From: Hermodice carunculata
Taxonomy: Eukaryota; Annelida; Polychaeta; Eunicida; Amphinomidae
Assembly: GCA_964020975.1 (NCBI GenBank)
Contig: OZ026615.1
Coordinates: forward strand, 76,700,709 to 76,764,708
Direction: 5' to 3'
Length of the DNA: 64,000 nt
Shown here: piece after piece, positions 62,863-64,000 of the stretch
How the letters are laid out: the number at the start of each line of letters is the position of its first letter
How positions within the stretch are numbered: the stretch's first letter is position 1
Notes under the pieces: generated by a model
What the model was told of the DNA's origin: nothing
Databases searched by the model: none
What the model saw: only the letters and a program-made list of their open reading frames with translations
Translations under genes and position numbers: made by a program

Positions 62863-64000
62863 AAAATCATTTTGTGCATATGACCTTTGGACTTGGAAAT
62901 TCGTTTTGTGCAATAGTATTGCAAGGCTTGGCAGCATCTCATCATGACTGATGTTTCTCACCAAAGGGACTATTGTATTCACATAATGTGACACTGACAG
63001 TCTATCTTACAGTTATTGCTGGGTTATTCTGTTCCCTGACTTTGGGGCCCTCGAGCTACTGGCCATCTGCACATATTATACAATTCCCAATGGATGGAAA
63101 AATCTTCACAAGGTCCACACACAGCCATGATGTAACCACATGTATATCTGCTCATTTATAAATTTATACCACAATAATGTGCAATTTATTTATTTATTTT
63201 TTTTGGGGGGGGGGGGGGGGGGGGACGAACCTTGTTAGTGAACCACAAAAATTTCTTTTGGAACTTATCTTTCAAACATGTCTTTTTCTGGAAGTTCTGT
63301 AATCTTATAAATTGGCCAGCACTTGAAAACCTGCCAATACTTCTAAATCTTAAATAAATTGCACCAATGGCAAAAATTAAAAAAAAAATATGATACTTGT
63401 ACAATGGGAACAGAGAATGTGATTTAGAATGACATATGATCTGTCAAAGACCTTGACTGGAGCCAGTTGGATATGTATGTTTTCATAAGTAATTTGGACA
63501 GAGGTGACTAGAAGTTCAAAGAGGTGAAGGTCAATAGCGTGACTGTAATTCTGTGAACAATGTGACTGAAGATACATCAATTGGTGTCATAACATCATAA
63601 ACACGCTCACACAGTGACCAGCATGGGTCATCCTTTCTCCCTCTGCCCTGATACGTGGTTGAATCAATAGCATTCATTGGTACAGATTCCATGCAACCTA
63701 TCTGATCTTAACTTGCACCAATGACAGCTGTTGACCCATGAGCTATCATGACTGCCCTCACTGACAGTTTTGATTAACCCCGTTTTCTATTCACGAGAAA
63801 TTAGAGTACCAACATTAACTCTGAGTGGCCATATGACCATGTAGTGGCATGCAACTTTTTCCCATTAAAATAAGCGGTAAGCATCTGATGTATGTATATA
63901 TATTTTACTTTCTGCTTCTTTTGCACCATTGAAAATAAAATGCCATTGCAGTATCGCCAACCTAGTGGATGTATATTTTTGGGAGATTATGAAATGGCAA
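62863..64000. other. Non-coding flank, simple-sequence tract
   Basis: A T-rich then G-homopolymer tract lies at 63186-63225. Near 63600-63790 a sequence with gacagctgttgaccc and gattaacccc may be a relic of a TTAA MITE but is too eroded to call. No gene recognised. Confidence 0.5.

Noticed and set aside
63600-63790. Tenth TTAA MITE copy
   Set aside because: Only gacagctgttgac and a gattaacccc string remain; terminal repeats and both target sites cannot be demonstrated.

Overview
The window looks like nuclear DNA of a non-vertebrate animal. It is AT-rich and intron-rich, with abundant short non-autonomous transposons, microsatellites and one 200-base assembly gap. The species cannot be fixed from sequence alone; an invertebrate deuterostome (amphioxus- or acorn-worm-like) or a lophotrochozoan fits the gene and repeat style. 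No prokaryotic, organellar or viral genes were seen, and no rRNA or tRNA genes.

One host gene dominates. It is the 5' half of an EML1-like gene (echinoderm microtubule-associated protein-like) on the minus strand. Twelve coding exons run from 51309 down to 12321. All junctions have GT/AG borders and compatible phases (1520 nt, about 506 codons). In order they encode an N-terminal trimerising coiled coil, a Ser/Pro-rich linker, a 23-nt microexon, the HELP motif and the first WD repeats of the tandem propeller. The first coding exon (above 51309) and the C-terminal half of the propeller (below 12321) were not found.

The rest is intronic or flanking DNA shaped by mobile elements. At 7275-10817 (plus strand) lies a LINE with one uninterrupted 1180-codon endonuclease/reverse-transcriptase ORF, followed by the gap. 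A 5'-truncated LINE tail sits at 5718-6000 (minus) and a decayed Tc1/mariner-like transposase at 56101-57180 (minus). At least nine copies of a ~210-235 bp TTAA-flanked (piggyBac-like) MITE superfamily share an internal hairpin built on GTCAACAGC/GCTGTTGAC although their terminal repeats differ. Two pogo/Tigger-like MITEs (32516-32693, 60824-61000) have TA duplications, and one has a pre-insertion site visible elsewhere in the window. A separate TIR element lies at 24429-25003.

Tandem repeats are prominent: a 42-bp repeat with higher-order structure (2646-3044), AAT and GAT/GGT microsatellites, a 56-bp triplicate (26675-26842), a ~30-bp minisatellite duplicated together with its flank (47285-48717), a 24-bp triplicate (52005-52076), a ~145-bp repeat carrying inverted TGACCTTG/CAAGGTCA motifs (57760-59700) and a ~750-bp direct duplication (61440-62645).
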